This document shows, in pieces, positions 17,538 through 25,497 of a DNA stretch of 64,000 bases. How positions within the stretch are numbered: the first letter of the stretch is position 1; the number at the start of each line of letters is the position of its first letter. The position numbers and the translations under genes are program-made. Source of the stretch: Nonomuraea sp. NEAU-A123 (GTDB taxonomy: Bacteria > Actinomycetota > Actinomycetes > Streptosporangiales > Streptosporangiaceae); the NCBI RefSeq assembly GCF_018603905.1, contig NZ_JAHFZZ010000016.1, forward strand, positions 62,001 to 126,000. Reading direction: 5' to 3'. The notes beneath the pieces are model-generated. The model ran no database searches. It worked only from the letters and a program-made list of their open reading frames with translations, and was not told the DNA's origin.

Positions 17538-18401
17538 ATGGATGAGCAGGAACTGACCGAGCCGTGGGAAGGCGTCCTGATCACTCCAGGCTCCGTCAGT
17601 CACACCGGCGTTCTTGTTCTGGCGGGGTCGAGCGGTCGTATCGAACGGGACAGGGCCCGCATCCTCGCCCGGGAGGGGATGACCGCGATGTCGATGCGAT
17701 GGTTCGGCGGTCCCGGACAATCACCGGGCATCTGCGAGATTCCTCTGGAGACGTTCGTGTCCGCCGTCGATCTGCTCGAATCCACCGGAGTACGGCGCAT
17801 CTGCCTGATGGGGTCGTCCAAGGGGGCGGAGGCCGCCCTGCTCACCTCCGTCCATGACCCGCGTGTTGACGGCGTCGTGGCGATGTCGCCCACCTCGGTG
17901 GTGTGGGGGAATGTCGGCCCAGGGCGAGACGGGCGGCAACGTCCTTACCGGTCGTCCTGGACATGGAAGGGACAGCCGCTGCCTTTCGTCCCCTACGACG
18001 ATGACTGGACGGCTGCCGAACCGGTGAACGGTCCGGTCGCTGTTCGCGGCTGGTATGAGCGCAGCGAACGGACGTTCGCCGACCTGCTGCTCGCCGCCGA
18101 GATCCCTGTCGAGGACACCAACGCCGACGTGCTGCTGGTGGCGGGAGGAGACGATGCCATGTGGCCGTCTCTCCCGTTCGCTGAGCGACTTGTCGTCCGT
18201 CGCCGCGCCGCAGGTCGTACAGCTCATCTGATCAGCCGGGCCGAAGCCGGCCATCGGCCGCGACTTCCAGGGGAAGGCCCGGCTTCCGCGTCACCGCACT
18301 TCCTTTACGGCGGTGACGCCGTCGCCGACGCCGAGCTCGGAGCTGCCGCCTGGCCGCACATCCTCAATCTGCTCCGCGGCCGAAAAACTGCGGCATCCTG
18401 A
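17538..18401 (+). CDS. Alpha/beta hydrolase, acyl-CoA thioesterase/BAAT C-terminal-like
   Basis: A 287-residue alpha/beta hydrolase fold protein. The nucleophile elbow is GSSKGAE (Ser about residue 96), an acid is likely in VAGGDDAMWPS, and the His is in AGHRPRLPG. This pattern matches the C-terminal catalytic domain of acyl-CoA thioester hydrolase/bile-acid-CoA acyltransferase proteins; the N-terminal domain of those proteins is absent. The ATG at 17538 is preceded by AGGTGAGG at a good distance; upstream GTG codons are less likely. It stands alone between the sugar island and the biosynthetic cluster, so its role is not clear. Confidence 0.75.
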   Translation: MDEQELTEPWEGVLITPGSVSHTGVLVLAGSSGRIERDRARILAREGMTAMSMRWFGGPGQSPGICEIPLETFVSAVDLLESTGVRRICLMGSSKGAEAALLTSVHDPRVDGVVAMSPTSVVWGNVGPGRDGRQRPYRSSWTWKGQPLPFVPYDDDWTAAEPVNGPVAVRGWYERSERTFADLLLAAEIPVEDTNADVLLVAGGDDAMWPSLPFAERLVVRRRAAGRTAHLISRAEAGHRPRLPGEGPASASPHFLYGGDAVADAELGAAAWPHILNLLRGRKTAAS

Positions 18402-18434
18402 CCCTTTCTGTCAGGCCGCCACGAGTCGGCGGGG
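18397..18434. terminator. Bidirectional hairpins between convergent genes
   Basis: CCTGAC/GTCAGG (18397-18415, 7-nt loop) is followed directly by a CCGCC/GGCGG hairpin. They fill the 35-bp space between two convergent genes, so they probably terminate transcription from one or both sides. Confidence 0.5.
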
Positions 18435-18436
18435 CT

Positions 18437-19390
18437 TCAGGAGAGCGGCACCAACTCAGTGATCTCGGACAGTTCCGCGGCGGTCGGTTCCCAGGCGCCG
18501 GCCGCCGCGTTGGCCCGGATCTGCTCCGCGCTGGTCGCGCCGGCGATCACCGAACCGCAGCCGGGCAGTGCGGCCAGCGCGCCGATGGCCACGTCCAGGA
18601 GGGACCGGTCGTGCTTGTCGGCCCAGGAGCTCAGCGTCTCCACCCGGTCCAGTTTCTCCGGTGTGACGAGGTGGGGACGCTCCGCGAGCCTGGTCCCGGC
18701 CGGCGGCTCCTGGCCGCGTCGTACCTTCCCCGTCAACAAGCCGTGGGCCAGCGGGAAGTACGGCAGCACGCCGACCCCGTAATGCAAGGCCGCCGGCACC
18801 ACCTCGCGCTCCGCGCCGCGGTCCAGCAGCGACCAGTGGTTCTGCGCCGACACGAACGCCGCGCAGCCTCGCGCGCGGGACACGTGCGCGGCCTCGGCGA
18901 TCTGCCAGCCGGTGAAGTTGGAGCTGCCGATGTAACGTACCTTGCCCTCACGCACCAGCTCGGTCAGGGCGTCCAGCGTCTCCTCGATCGGGGTGGTGCC
19001 GTCGGGAAAGTGGTACTGGTAGAGGTCGATGTAGTCGGTGCGCAGGCGGCGCAGCGATCCCTCCACCGCTCGCCGGATGTACGACCGGCCGCCCAGTGTT
19101 CCGCGCGCCTCACCCTGGTCGTCGTCGGGGCGGTTGCCGGGTCTGCCGAACTTGGTGGCCAGCACCACCTGGTGCCGCCGGCCGGCCAGCACCTCGCCGA
19201 GGATCTCCTCGGAGGCGCCGTGCACCGCGCCGTACGCCTCGGCGGTGTCGAAGAGGGTCACGCCCTCCTCGATCGCCGCGTCCACCACTTCCCTGGTGCG
19301 GGTCACGTCGATACGCGCACCGATGTTGTTGCAGCCCAGCCCGATCACTGACACCCGGAGGCCCGAGTCGCCCAAGGTCCTGTAACGCAT
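18437..19390 (-). CDS. Aldo/keto reductase
   Basis: A 317-residue aldo/keto reductase with MRYRTLGDSGLRVSVIGLGCNNIG at the start, the active-site LFDTAEAYG, VVLATKFG, and YIDLYQYHFPD; SSNFTGWQ and the NADP-binding C-terminus follow. It is translated nine bases after the P450 gene ends and is therefore in the same minus-strand unit. In the adjacent PKS cluster it could reduce a carbonyl or act on a sugar-like intermediate; a general housekeeping reductase is equally possible. Confidence 0.85.
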   Translation of the reverse strand: MRYRTLGDSGLRVSVIGLGCNNIGARIDVTRTREVVDAAIEEGVTLFDTAEAYGAVHGASEEILGEVLAGRRHQVVLATKFGRPGNRPDDDQGEARGTLGGRSYIRRAVEGSLRRLRTDYIDLYQYHFPDGTTPIEETLDALTELVREGKVRYIGSSNFTGWQIAEAAHVSRARGCAAFVSAQNHWSLLDRGAEREVVPAALHYGVGVLPYFPLAHGLLTGKVRRGQEPPAGTRLAERPHLVTPEKLDRVETLSSWADKHDRSLLDVAIGALAALPGCGSVIAGATSAEQIRANAAAGAWEPTAAELSEITELVPLS

Positions 19391-19399
19391 GATCCAAAG

Positions 19400-20614
19400 C
19401 TACCTTCCGCTAGAACGGCCCCAGGCGACCGGCAGCCGGTCCACTCCGTACACCGCCATGCGGTCACGGGTCGGCACCTCGGCCGCCGGAACGGCCAGGC
19501 GCAGGTCGGGGAAGCGCTCGAAGAGCGCGGTCAGCGCGATACGGAGCTCGGCCCGCGCGAGCTGCTGCCCGAGACACTGGTGGATGCCGTGCCCGAACGC
19601 CAGGTGCCCGGTCGCCGAGCGGTCCATGTCCAGCTTGTCCGGGTCGGGGAAGTGTTCCGGATCCCGGTTCGCGACCGGCAGGGCCAGCACCACGGTCTCA
19701 CCGGCCGCGATGACCTGGCCACCGATCTCGACGTCGGTCAGCGCGGTGCGTCGTACGTCGAACTGGAGGATCGACAGGTACCGCAGCAGCTCCTCGACCG
19801 CCGGTCCGGTGAGTTCCGGGTCCGCGGCCAGCCGGGCCCGCTGGACCGGGTCGGTCAGCAGCGCGAACGTCCCTAGCGCGAGCATGCTCGACGTGGGCAG
19901 ATGGCCGGTGGCCAGCAGCACCATCCCGAGGTTGGTGAGTTCGTCGTCGGTCAGGTCGCCGGTCGCCACGGCGTGCGCCAGCAGCCCGTCGTCCGGTGGA
20001 CTGGATTCGGCGCGCAGGCGCGCGAGGAGGCCGCGTACCGTCTCGGTGATCGACAGCACGGCACCGACGGTCTGTTCCGGCGTGGAGTCCAGGTTGTTCA
20101 TCACCGCGGTCGCCGCCTGGATCAGATGCCGATCCTGTGCGGGGACACCGAGCAACTCGCAGATGACCAGCGCCGGAATGGGCATGGCGAACGACGTCAC
20201 GAGGTCGGCGGGCGACCCGCTGTCCGCCATCGCGTCGAGGACCTGCGCGGTGTACCGCCTGATCTCGGGCGTCAGCTCGGTGACGCGACGAGAGCCGAAG
20301 TGGCGACTCAGCAGGCGGCGGTATCGGGTGTGGTCAGGCGGGTCCATGTGCGGAAAGATGCCCGGCTCCGCGGGCGTCGGCCGCTGGTGCGCGCGCTCGC
20401 CGCCGACCGGCTGGTGCAGCAGCTCACGCCGGGTGCTGAAGCGTGGATCCGCCAGGATGGCGCGGGTGACGGCGTATCCGGTCGCCACCCAGCCGAGGTG
20501 CCCGTCGGGATAGGCGAGGCGGCTGAGCAGCGGTCGATTCCGCAGCTCGACCGGTGGGTCGAAGGGGTTGGGCCGGTCGGTCTCCAACGGCTGGGCCTGC
20601 CGGCCATCGCTCAT
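19400..20614 (-). CDS. Cytochrome P450 monooxygenase
   Basis: A 404-residue soluble actinobacterial P450. The ExxR motif is in VEELLRYLS, and the haem-binding loop is FGHGIHQCLG with the proximal Cys. The I-helix reads LLATGHLPTSS, where the usual A-G-x-[DE]-T-T is changed: the acidic residue is missing, which may alter proton delivery. The ATG at 20614 has GGGAGG upstream on the minus strand; another in-frame ATG at 20671 lacks one. Divergent from the PKS operon, it probably tailors the polyketide by hydroxylation or coupling. It needs a ferredoxin and reductase, which are not encoded nearby. Confidence 0.92.
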   Translation of the reverse strand: MSDGRQAQPLETDRPNPFDPPVELRNRPLLSRLAYPDGHLGWVATGYAVTRAILADPRFSTRRELLHQPVGGERAHQRPTPAEPGIFPHMDPPDHTRYRRLLSRHFGSRRVTELTPEIRRYTAQVLDAMADSGSPADLVTSFAMPIPALVICELLGVPAQDRHLIQAATAVMNNLDSTPEQTVGAVLSITETVRGLLARLRAESSPPDDGLLAHAVATGDLTDDELTNLGMVLLATGHLPTSSMLALGTFALLTDPVQRARLAADPELTGPAVEELLRYLSILQFDVRRTALTDVEIGGQVIAAGETVVLALPVANRDPEHFPDPDKLDMDRSATGHLAFGHGIHQCLGQQLARAELRIALTALFERFPDLRLAVPAAEVPTRDRMAVYGVDRLPVAWGRSSGR

Positions 20615-20682
20615 CCGCAGCCTCCCACCTGGGCACCGAAGCAGGAACCGACCCGGCACGCCGTTGATCATCAGCGTTGAAA

Positions 20683-20712
20683 ATTATGCATGGTTAGTCC
20701 GAAAAATGACAC
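20683..20712 (-). promoter_or_regulatory. Probable promoter of the P450-AKR unit in an AT-rich divergent region
   Basis: On the minus strand a CATAAT -10 (20683-20688) lies 18 bp from GTGTCA (20707-20712). The 259 bp between the P450 and FAD-hydroxylase starts are the most AT-rich part of the cluster. They also contain ATGAC-N7-GTCAT (20706-20722), a possible operator. No gene is supported here. Confidence 0.5.
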
Positions 20713-20873
20713 CACTAGTCATATATGGATCATCCGATTAACATCGGCGCTGACCACCCGGACACATCTGTCAACACTCAGGTTGCGAGACCGCCGTACG
20801 CGTCGCCGGTCTGTGATGGGCAACCCGACAGCTCTTCCAGCAGGCTCATTTTCTCTCCCCAGCAGAGGTGTTA

Positions 20874-22433
20874 ATGGCGCACGTGGAGGCACAGGTCGCG
20901 GTTGTCGGCGGGGGTCCCGTGGGGCTCATACTCGCGTGCGAGTTGGCTCTCCACGGCGTCCCGGTGGTGGTGCTCGAACGATTACCCGAGATCGAATGGC
21001 GCCCGAAGGCGGAAGGCATAACCGGGCGGGCGATCGACATCATGGACCGTCGCGGTCTCATGATCGGGGTCACCGAGGCGCCTGCCACGCCACCGACGGC
21101 CGAGCAGCAGGAACGCATCGCCGCAGGCGAGCAACGGCCGGACAGCCTGCTCCCCAAGGCGTTCCCCGGCGCGCGGCATTTCGCCAGTATGTTCCTGCTC
21201 CGCCCGGAGTCCCCCGACCTGCTGGTGCCGCAGCAACTCCTGGAGGAGGACCTGGCGCGGCGCGCGGTGGAGCTCGGCATCGAGGTACGGCGCGGCCACA
21301 CCGTAATCGGTTTCACCCAGGACGACGACCGGGTGCGTCTCGACGTCGACGGGCCGGACGGGCCGTACCAGATGGAGGCGGAATGGCTCGCCGGCTGCGA
21401 CGGCGGCCGGAGCCTGATCCGGAAGCTGTCCGGCATCGCCTTTCCCGGAACGGACGGCATCACGACCGGATACCGAGCCTTCGCCGAGATCGACGACCCC
21501 GGATTCCACCTCCCCGGCTGGTTCCGCAAGGACGGCGGGCTCCTCGTGTACGAGGAGGGACCGCCGCGGTTCATCACGCTGGAGTTCGACGGCGCACCGG
21601 CGAACCGGGACGCGGCCATCACGCTCGAGGAGTTCCAGGAGGCGCTGCGCCGGCTCAGCGGCACCAAGGTGACGGTCACCGAGGTCAAGAAGATCACCCG
21701 GTTCACCGACAACGCGCGGCAGGCCGAGACGTACCGCAGTGGGCGGTTGCTGCTCGTCGGCGACGCGGCGCACGTCCACTCGCATTGGAGCGGCCCGGGA
21801 CTACGGCTCGGGATGGGAGACGCCCTCAACGTCGGCTGGAAGCTCGCCGCGGTCGCGCGCGGTTGGTGCTCCGAAGATCTGCTCGACACCTACACCTCCG
21901 AGCGGCACCCGATCGGCGAGCAGACGCTGGAGGTCCAGCGGGCCTCGATCGCGTTGATGCGGCCCGGACAGCACGTCGACGCGTTGCGCCGGCTGCTCAC
22001 CGAGCTGCTGCTTCGCGACGAGGCGAACCGGCAGCTCACCGCCCTGATCGACGACCTGCACATCAGCTACGACATGGGCGACCCGTCGCTGACCGGTCCG
22101 CTGGTCGGGCGCTACAGTCCGGACCTGCGGCTGCGGTGCGCCGGCGGCACCGTACGGGTCGCGGAGCTGCAACGCACCGGGCGGCCGCTGCTGCTCGACC
22201 TCGCCGCCGACCCTGAGCTGCGCGCACTCGCCGAACCCTGGGCCGACCGGGTCGACGTGGTCACGGCCGAATGCGCCGAGGCCCCGGCGGACGCCCTGCT
22301 GATCCGGCCGGACGGCTTCGTCGCCTGGAGCACGCCCGCCGACCAGGCGTCGCTACTGGCCGCCCTCACCCGATGGTTCGGGCCACCCGGACCGCCTGAC
22401 CACCCGAGCGCCTCCGGAGGCCGGAATGAGTGA
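20874..22433 (+). CDS. FAD-dependent aromatic hydroxylase
   Basis: A 519-residue class A flavoprotein monooxygenase. The N-terminal FAD motif is VAVVGGGPVGL, the middle motif is the DG-containing AGCDGGRSLIRK, and the second FAD motif is LLVGDAAHVHSHWSGPGL. The usual PPxGGQG after GDAAH is replaced by SHWSGPG. A C-terminal thioredoxin-like domain (about residues 400-510) matches the PgaE/RdmE polyketide-hydroxylase type. The ATG at 20874 has AGAGG upstream. It heads the five-gene PKS operon and likely hydroxylates the aromatic polyketide. Its stop overlaps the next start by 8 bp. Confidence 0.9.
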   Translation: MAHVEAQVAVVGGGPVGLILACELALHGVPVVVLERLPEIEWRPKAEGITGRAIDIMDRRGLMIGVTEAPATPPTAEQQERIAAGEQRPDSLLPKAFPGARHFASMFLLRPESPDLLVPQQLLEEDLARRAVELGIEVRRGHTVIGFTQDDDRVRLDVDGPDGPYQMEAEWLAGCDGGRSLIRKLSGIAFPGTDGITTGYRAFAEIDDPGFHLPGWFRKDGGLLVYEEGPPRFITLEFDGAPANRDAAITLEEFQEALRRLSGTKVTVTEVKKITRFTDNARQAETYRSGRLLLVGDAAHVHSHWSGPGLRLGMGDALNVGWKLAAVARGWCSEDLLDTYTSERHPIGEQTLEVQRASIALMRPGQHVDALRRLLTELLLRDEANRQLTALIDDLHISYDMGDPSLTGPLVGRYSPDLRLRCAGGTVRVAELQRTGRPLLLDLAADPELRALAEPWADRVDVVTAECAEAPADALLIRPDGFVAWSTPADQASLLAALTRWFGPPGPPDHPSASGGRNE

Positions 22434-23295
22434 TCGCAAGCTGACCACACTGCCCGCGTCGGCCCCGGTCGACGAGGCGATCGAGGTGGTCGAGCGTGAC
22501 GGAACAGTGATCATCGAGGACTTCATCGACGCCGGTACGCTCCGCGGCCTGTGGGACGACCTGGGCCCGGCCCTGGAACGCCAGGAGGACGGCGACGGGC
22601 GGCTGGTCGGCAAGAAGACCCGGATCCTGCCCGGCCTGGTACGCCGGAGCGAGCACTCGATCACGATCATGCGGCAGCCGCACTTCCTGGGCAGCGCGCG
22701 GCACTTCCTGCAGCGCCCGGTACGGGCCTGGCTCGGCGAACAGCGCGTGGAGCTGGTCCCGACGATCCAGCTCGGCATCTCGCGGGCGATCCAGATCCGG
22801 CCCGGTGTGCCGATCCAAGGGCTGCACCGGGACGACACGGCCCACCTCCGTAGCCACCCGGGTCCGGAGAGCCGGGTGCAGGTCATGGTCGCCGCGAGCG
22901 AGTTCACCGCGCACAACGGCGCCACCCGGCTGATTCCGGGGAGCCACCGGTGGGACGACGAGCGGGCCCCCAGCGATGACGAGGCGATCCCCGCCGAGAT
23001 GCGGGCCGGTTCGGCGTTGCTGTGGCTCGGCAGCACGTACCACGGTGCCGGCGTCAACGCCTCCGACGCGCCTCGTACCGGCCTGTCGTACGCCTACGAC
23101 CTCGGCAACCTCCGCCAGGAGGAGAACCATTACCTGTCCCTGCCGCTGGACACGGTCCGCGGCTACCCCGAGGACATCCAGCGGCTCCTCGGCTACGAGG
23201 CCTGCCCTCCCATGTGCGGCCTGTACGAGCTGAGCGATCCGATGCTGCTGCTCCGCGACGGGGCGGAGAACCCCGCGATGGCCGACACCCAGTGA
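22426..23295 (+). CDS. Phytanoyl-CoA dioxygenase-like Fe(II)/2-oxoglutarate oxygenase
   Basis: A 289-residue jelly-roll oxygenase. The HxD iron motif is in GLHRDD and the distal His in YHGAGVN, with an Arg ten residues later (APRTGLS) as the probable 2-oxoglutarate ligand. GTVIIEDFIDA at the start and ATRLIPGSHRW are typical of the PhyH family. Its ATG overlaps the FAD hydroxylase end, so it is coupled. In secondary metabolism such enzymes hydroxylate, halogenate or desaturate; the Asp of the HxD motif argues against a halogenase. Confidence 0.87.
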   Translation: MSDRKLTTLPASAPVDEAIEVVERDGTVIIEDFIDAGTLRGLWDDLGPALERQEDGDGRLVGKKTRILPGLVRRSEHSITIMRQPHFLGSARHFLQRPVRAWLGEQRVELVPTIQLGISRAIQIRPGVPIQGLHRDDTAHLRSHPGPESRVQVMVAASEFTAHNGATRLIPGSHRWDDERAPSDDEAIPAEMRAGSALLWLGSTYHGAGVNASDAPRTGLSYAYDLGNLRQEENHYLSLPLDTVRGYPEDIQRLLGYEACPPMCGLYELSDPMLLLRDGAENPAMADTQ

Positions 23296-23341
23296 GGTTT
23301 CCCGTTCCACCACGCCCGCGCTGCTTCAGCAAGGAGGACGG

Positions 23342-24391
23342 ATGCGCACCCCCGACATTTACCTGCGCAGTATCGGCGTCCATCTGCCACCGGTGGTCAG
23401 CATCAAGACGGCTGTCGCCGAGGGCCGCTATCCGGCCGACGAGATGGAGTACTTCCGCCTCGGCGGCGCTGCGGTGGCCGGGGACGTACCGGCTCCGGAG
23501 CTCGCGCTCCGCGCGGCCCGGCACGCCTTCGAGCGCTCCGGCGGGATGTCGCCGCGTGACCTGGACCTCATGCTGTACGCCGATGTCTGGCATCAGGGGC
23601 CGGAGGGCTGGCAACCGCAGTACTACCTGCAACAGCACCTGGTCGGCGGCGACGTCCTGGGCATCGAGGTGCGGCACGGATGTTGCGGGCTGTTCAGCGC
23701 GCTGCAGCTCGCCGCCGGCTACCTGCGGCCGGGCGGCACCGCGCTGCTGGTCGGCGCCGACAACCACGGCACCCCGCTGGTCGACCGGTGGCGCATGATC
23801 GAGGGCAACGTGATGGGCGACGCCGGATGCGCGCTGCTGATCACCACGGACACGGGGTTCGCCGAGGTGCGGTCGGTAAACGTTATCGTGCTGCCGGAGG
23901 CCGAGTCGGTCAACGACGGCGGCGTGCCGATGTTCCCACCGGACGCGACCGTGGGCCGGCCGCTCGACTTCGCCGCCCGCAACCGTGACTTCCGCCAGCG
24001 ACTCTTCGCCGGCGACGGAGCCGACGTCATGCTCGCGATCCAGACAACGCTGATGGAGCTGGTCGACCGCACGCTCAAGGAGGCGGGGATCACGCTCGAC
24101 GAGGTGGCGCGCGTCGCCTTTCCCCACGGGCGCTGGGACGACCTGGAGCATCGGGGGGTGAACTGGTTCGGGCTGACCTTGGCCGACACCACCTGGGAAT
24201 ACGGCGCCGGCATCGGCCACCTCGGGGTCAGCGACCAGTTCGTCGCCCTCGACCACCTGCTGGCCGACGGGGCGCTTGTCCGCGGCGACTACGTGCTGCT
24301 CGTCGGGCTGGGCGCCGGCACCACCATGGCCTGCGCCGTCCTGCGGATCCTCGACATCCCCAGCGAGTACGTCTCCGACGGGCCAGGCTGA
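23342..24391 (+). CDS. KAS III-like acyltransferase (CerJ/DpsC-type), copy 1
   Basis: A 349-residue thiolase-fold protein related to ketoacyl-ACP synthase III. The nucleophile Cys114 is in RHGCCGLFSAL and His262 is in VAFPHG. The third active-site loop reads GHLGVSDQ rather than the condensing-type GN-S/A. This matches the CerJ-like subgroup, which transfers acyl groups from ACP to an alcohol or amine instead of condensing. It follows a plain AAGGAGG site and is paralogous to the next gene (conserved DVWHQGPEGW/STWHQGPEGW). It probably off-loads or transfers the orsellinate-type acyl group made by the PKS. Confidence 0.85.
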   Translation: MRTPDIYLRSIGVHLPPVVSIKTAVAEGRYPADEMEYFRLGGAAVAGDVPAPELALRAARHAFERSGGMSPRDLDLMLYADVWHQGPEGWQPQYYLQQHLVGGDVLGIEVRHGCCGLFSALQLAAGYLRPGGTALLVGADNHGTPLVDRWRMIEGNVMGDAGCALLITTDTGFAEVRSVNVIVLPEAESVNDGGVPMFPPDATVGRPLDFAARNRDFRQRLFAGDGADVMLAIQTTLMELVDRTLKEAGITLDEVARVAFPHGRWDDLEHRGVNWFGLTLADTTWEYGAGIGHLGVSDQFVALDHLLADGALVRGDYVLLVGLGAGTTMACAVLRILDIPSEYVSDGPG

Positions 24392-24438
24392 GCGGGCGTG
24401 CGCATCGACGATCGAGTTCGACCAGCCCGGGAGGCGGC

Positions 24439-25497
24439 ATGGAGACGGCGGACATGTACATCAGCGGAGTCGGCTCGTACTTACCCGCCACGGTGAGCGT
24501 GGAGCACGCCGTGGCGGCGGGATGGTACTCCGCCGAGGAGGTAGAGCTGCACCGGCTCGCCGCGGTCGCGGTGGCCGGTGACATCCCGCCACCGGAGATG
24601 GCGTTGCGCGCGGCGCGGCGCGCGGTGGCCCGCAGCGGGCGCTCCCCCACCGATCTGGACCTGCTGCTGTACGTCTCGACCTGGCATCAGGGCCCAGAAG
24701 GATGGCCTCCGCAGGCGTACGTGCAGCGCCATCTGGTCGGCGACGACGTCCTGTCGACTCAGCTCAAGCAGGGCTGCAACGGCATGTTCACCGCCCTGGA
24801 GCTGGCCGTGAGCTACCTGCGCGCGCCCGGCCGCCAGGCGGCGCTGCTGGTCGCCGCCGACAACTACGGCACTCCGCTCGTCGACCGGTGGCGGATGCTG
24901 CCCGGGGCCGTCGCCGGTGACGCGGGCAGCGCCCTCGTGCTCGACACCGAACCGGGGTTCGCCCGGCTGGCCTCGGTGTGCACGATGTCGGTGTCGCAGG
25001 CCGAGGAGATGCACCGCTGCGCCGAGCCGTTGTTCCCGCCCGGCGTCACCGAGGGTCGCACGGTGGACTTCGCGGCGCACAACGACGTGTTCCGGCGGCG
25101 CGCGATGGTCGAAGGCGACGGGACCCAGGTGCTGGTGACACTGGACGACCGGATGGCCGAAGTGATCGACCAGGCCCTGTCGGAGGCCGGGATCAAGGCG
25201 GATGACGTGACCCGGGTGGCGTGCATGAACACCTCCCAGGAGATCGCCGACCAGATCTGCGAGCACCGGCTGGGCATTCCGGCGTCCCGGTCGGTCTGGG
25301 ATTTCGGCCGGACGATCGGCCATTGCGGGGCCAGTGACCAGATCCTCGCGTTGGAGCACCTGATCCGCAGTGACGCCCTGGGACCCGGCGACCACCTGCT
25401 GATGTTCGGATTCGGTCCAGGCGTGACCATCTCGGGCGCCGTGGTGGAGATTCTCGAGTCGCCCGTGTGGGCGCGGATGCAGGGAGGCGATGTGTGA
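24439..25497 (+). CDS. KAS III-like acyltransferase, copy 2 (active-site His replaced)
   Basis: A 352-residue paralogue of the preceding gene, same fold, with nucleophile Cys113 in KQGCNGMFTAL. At the position of His262 of copy 1 it has Asn264 (VACMNTSQEI), and GHCGASDQ forms the third loop. Without the usual His the chemistry should differ, or this may be a non-catalytic partner of copy 1, as seen with paired ketosynthase-like proteins. The stop shares a base with the PKS start (TGATG), so the two are tightly coupled. Confidence 0.83.
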   Translation: METADMYISGVGSYLPATVSVEHAVAAGWYSAEEVELHRLAAVAVAGDIPPPEMALRAARRAVARSGRSPTDLDLLLYVSTWHQGPEGWPPQAYVQRHLVGDDVLSTQLKQGCNGMFTALELAVSYLRAPGRQAALLVAADNYGTPLVDRWRMLPGAVAGDAGSALVLDTEPGFARLASVCTMSVSQAEEMHRCAEPLFPPGVTEGRTVDFAAHNDVFRRRAMVEGDGTQVLVTLDDRMAEVIDQALSEAGIKADDVTRVACMNTSQEIADQICEHRLGIPASRSVWDFGRTIGHCGASDQILALEHLIRSDALGPGDHLLMFGFGPGVTISGAVVEILESPVWARMQGGDV

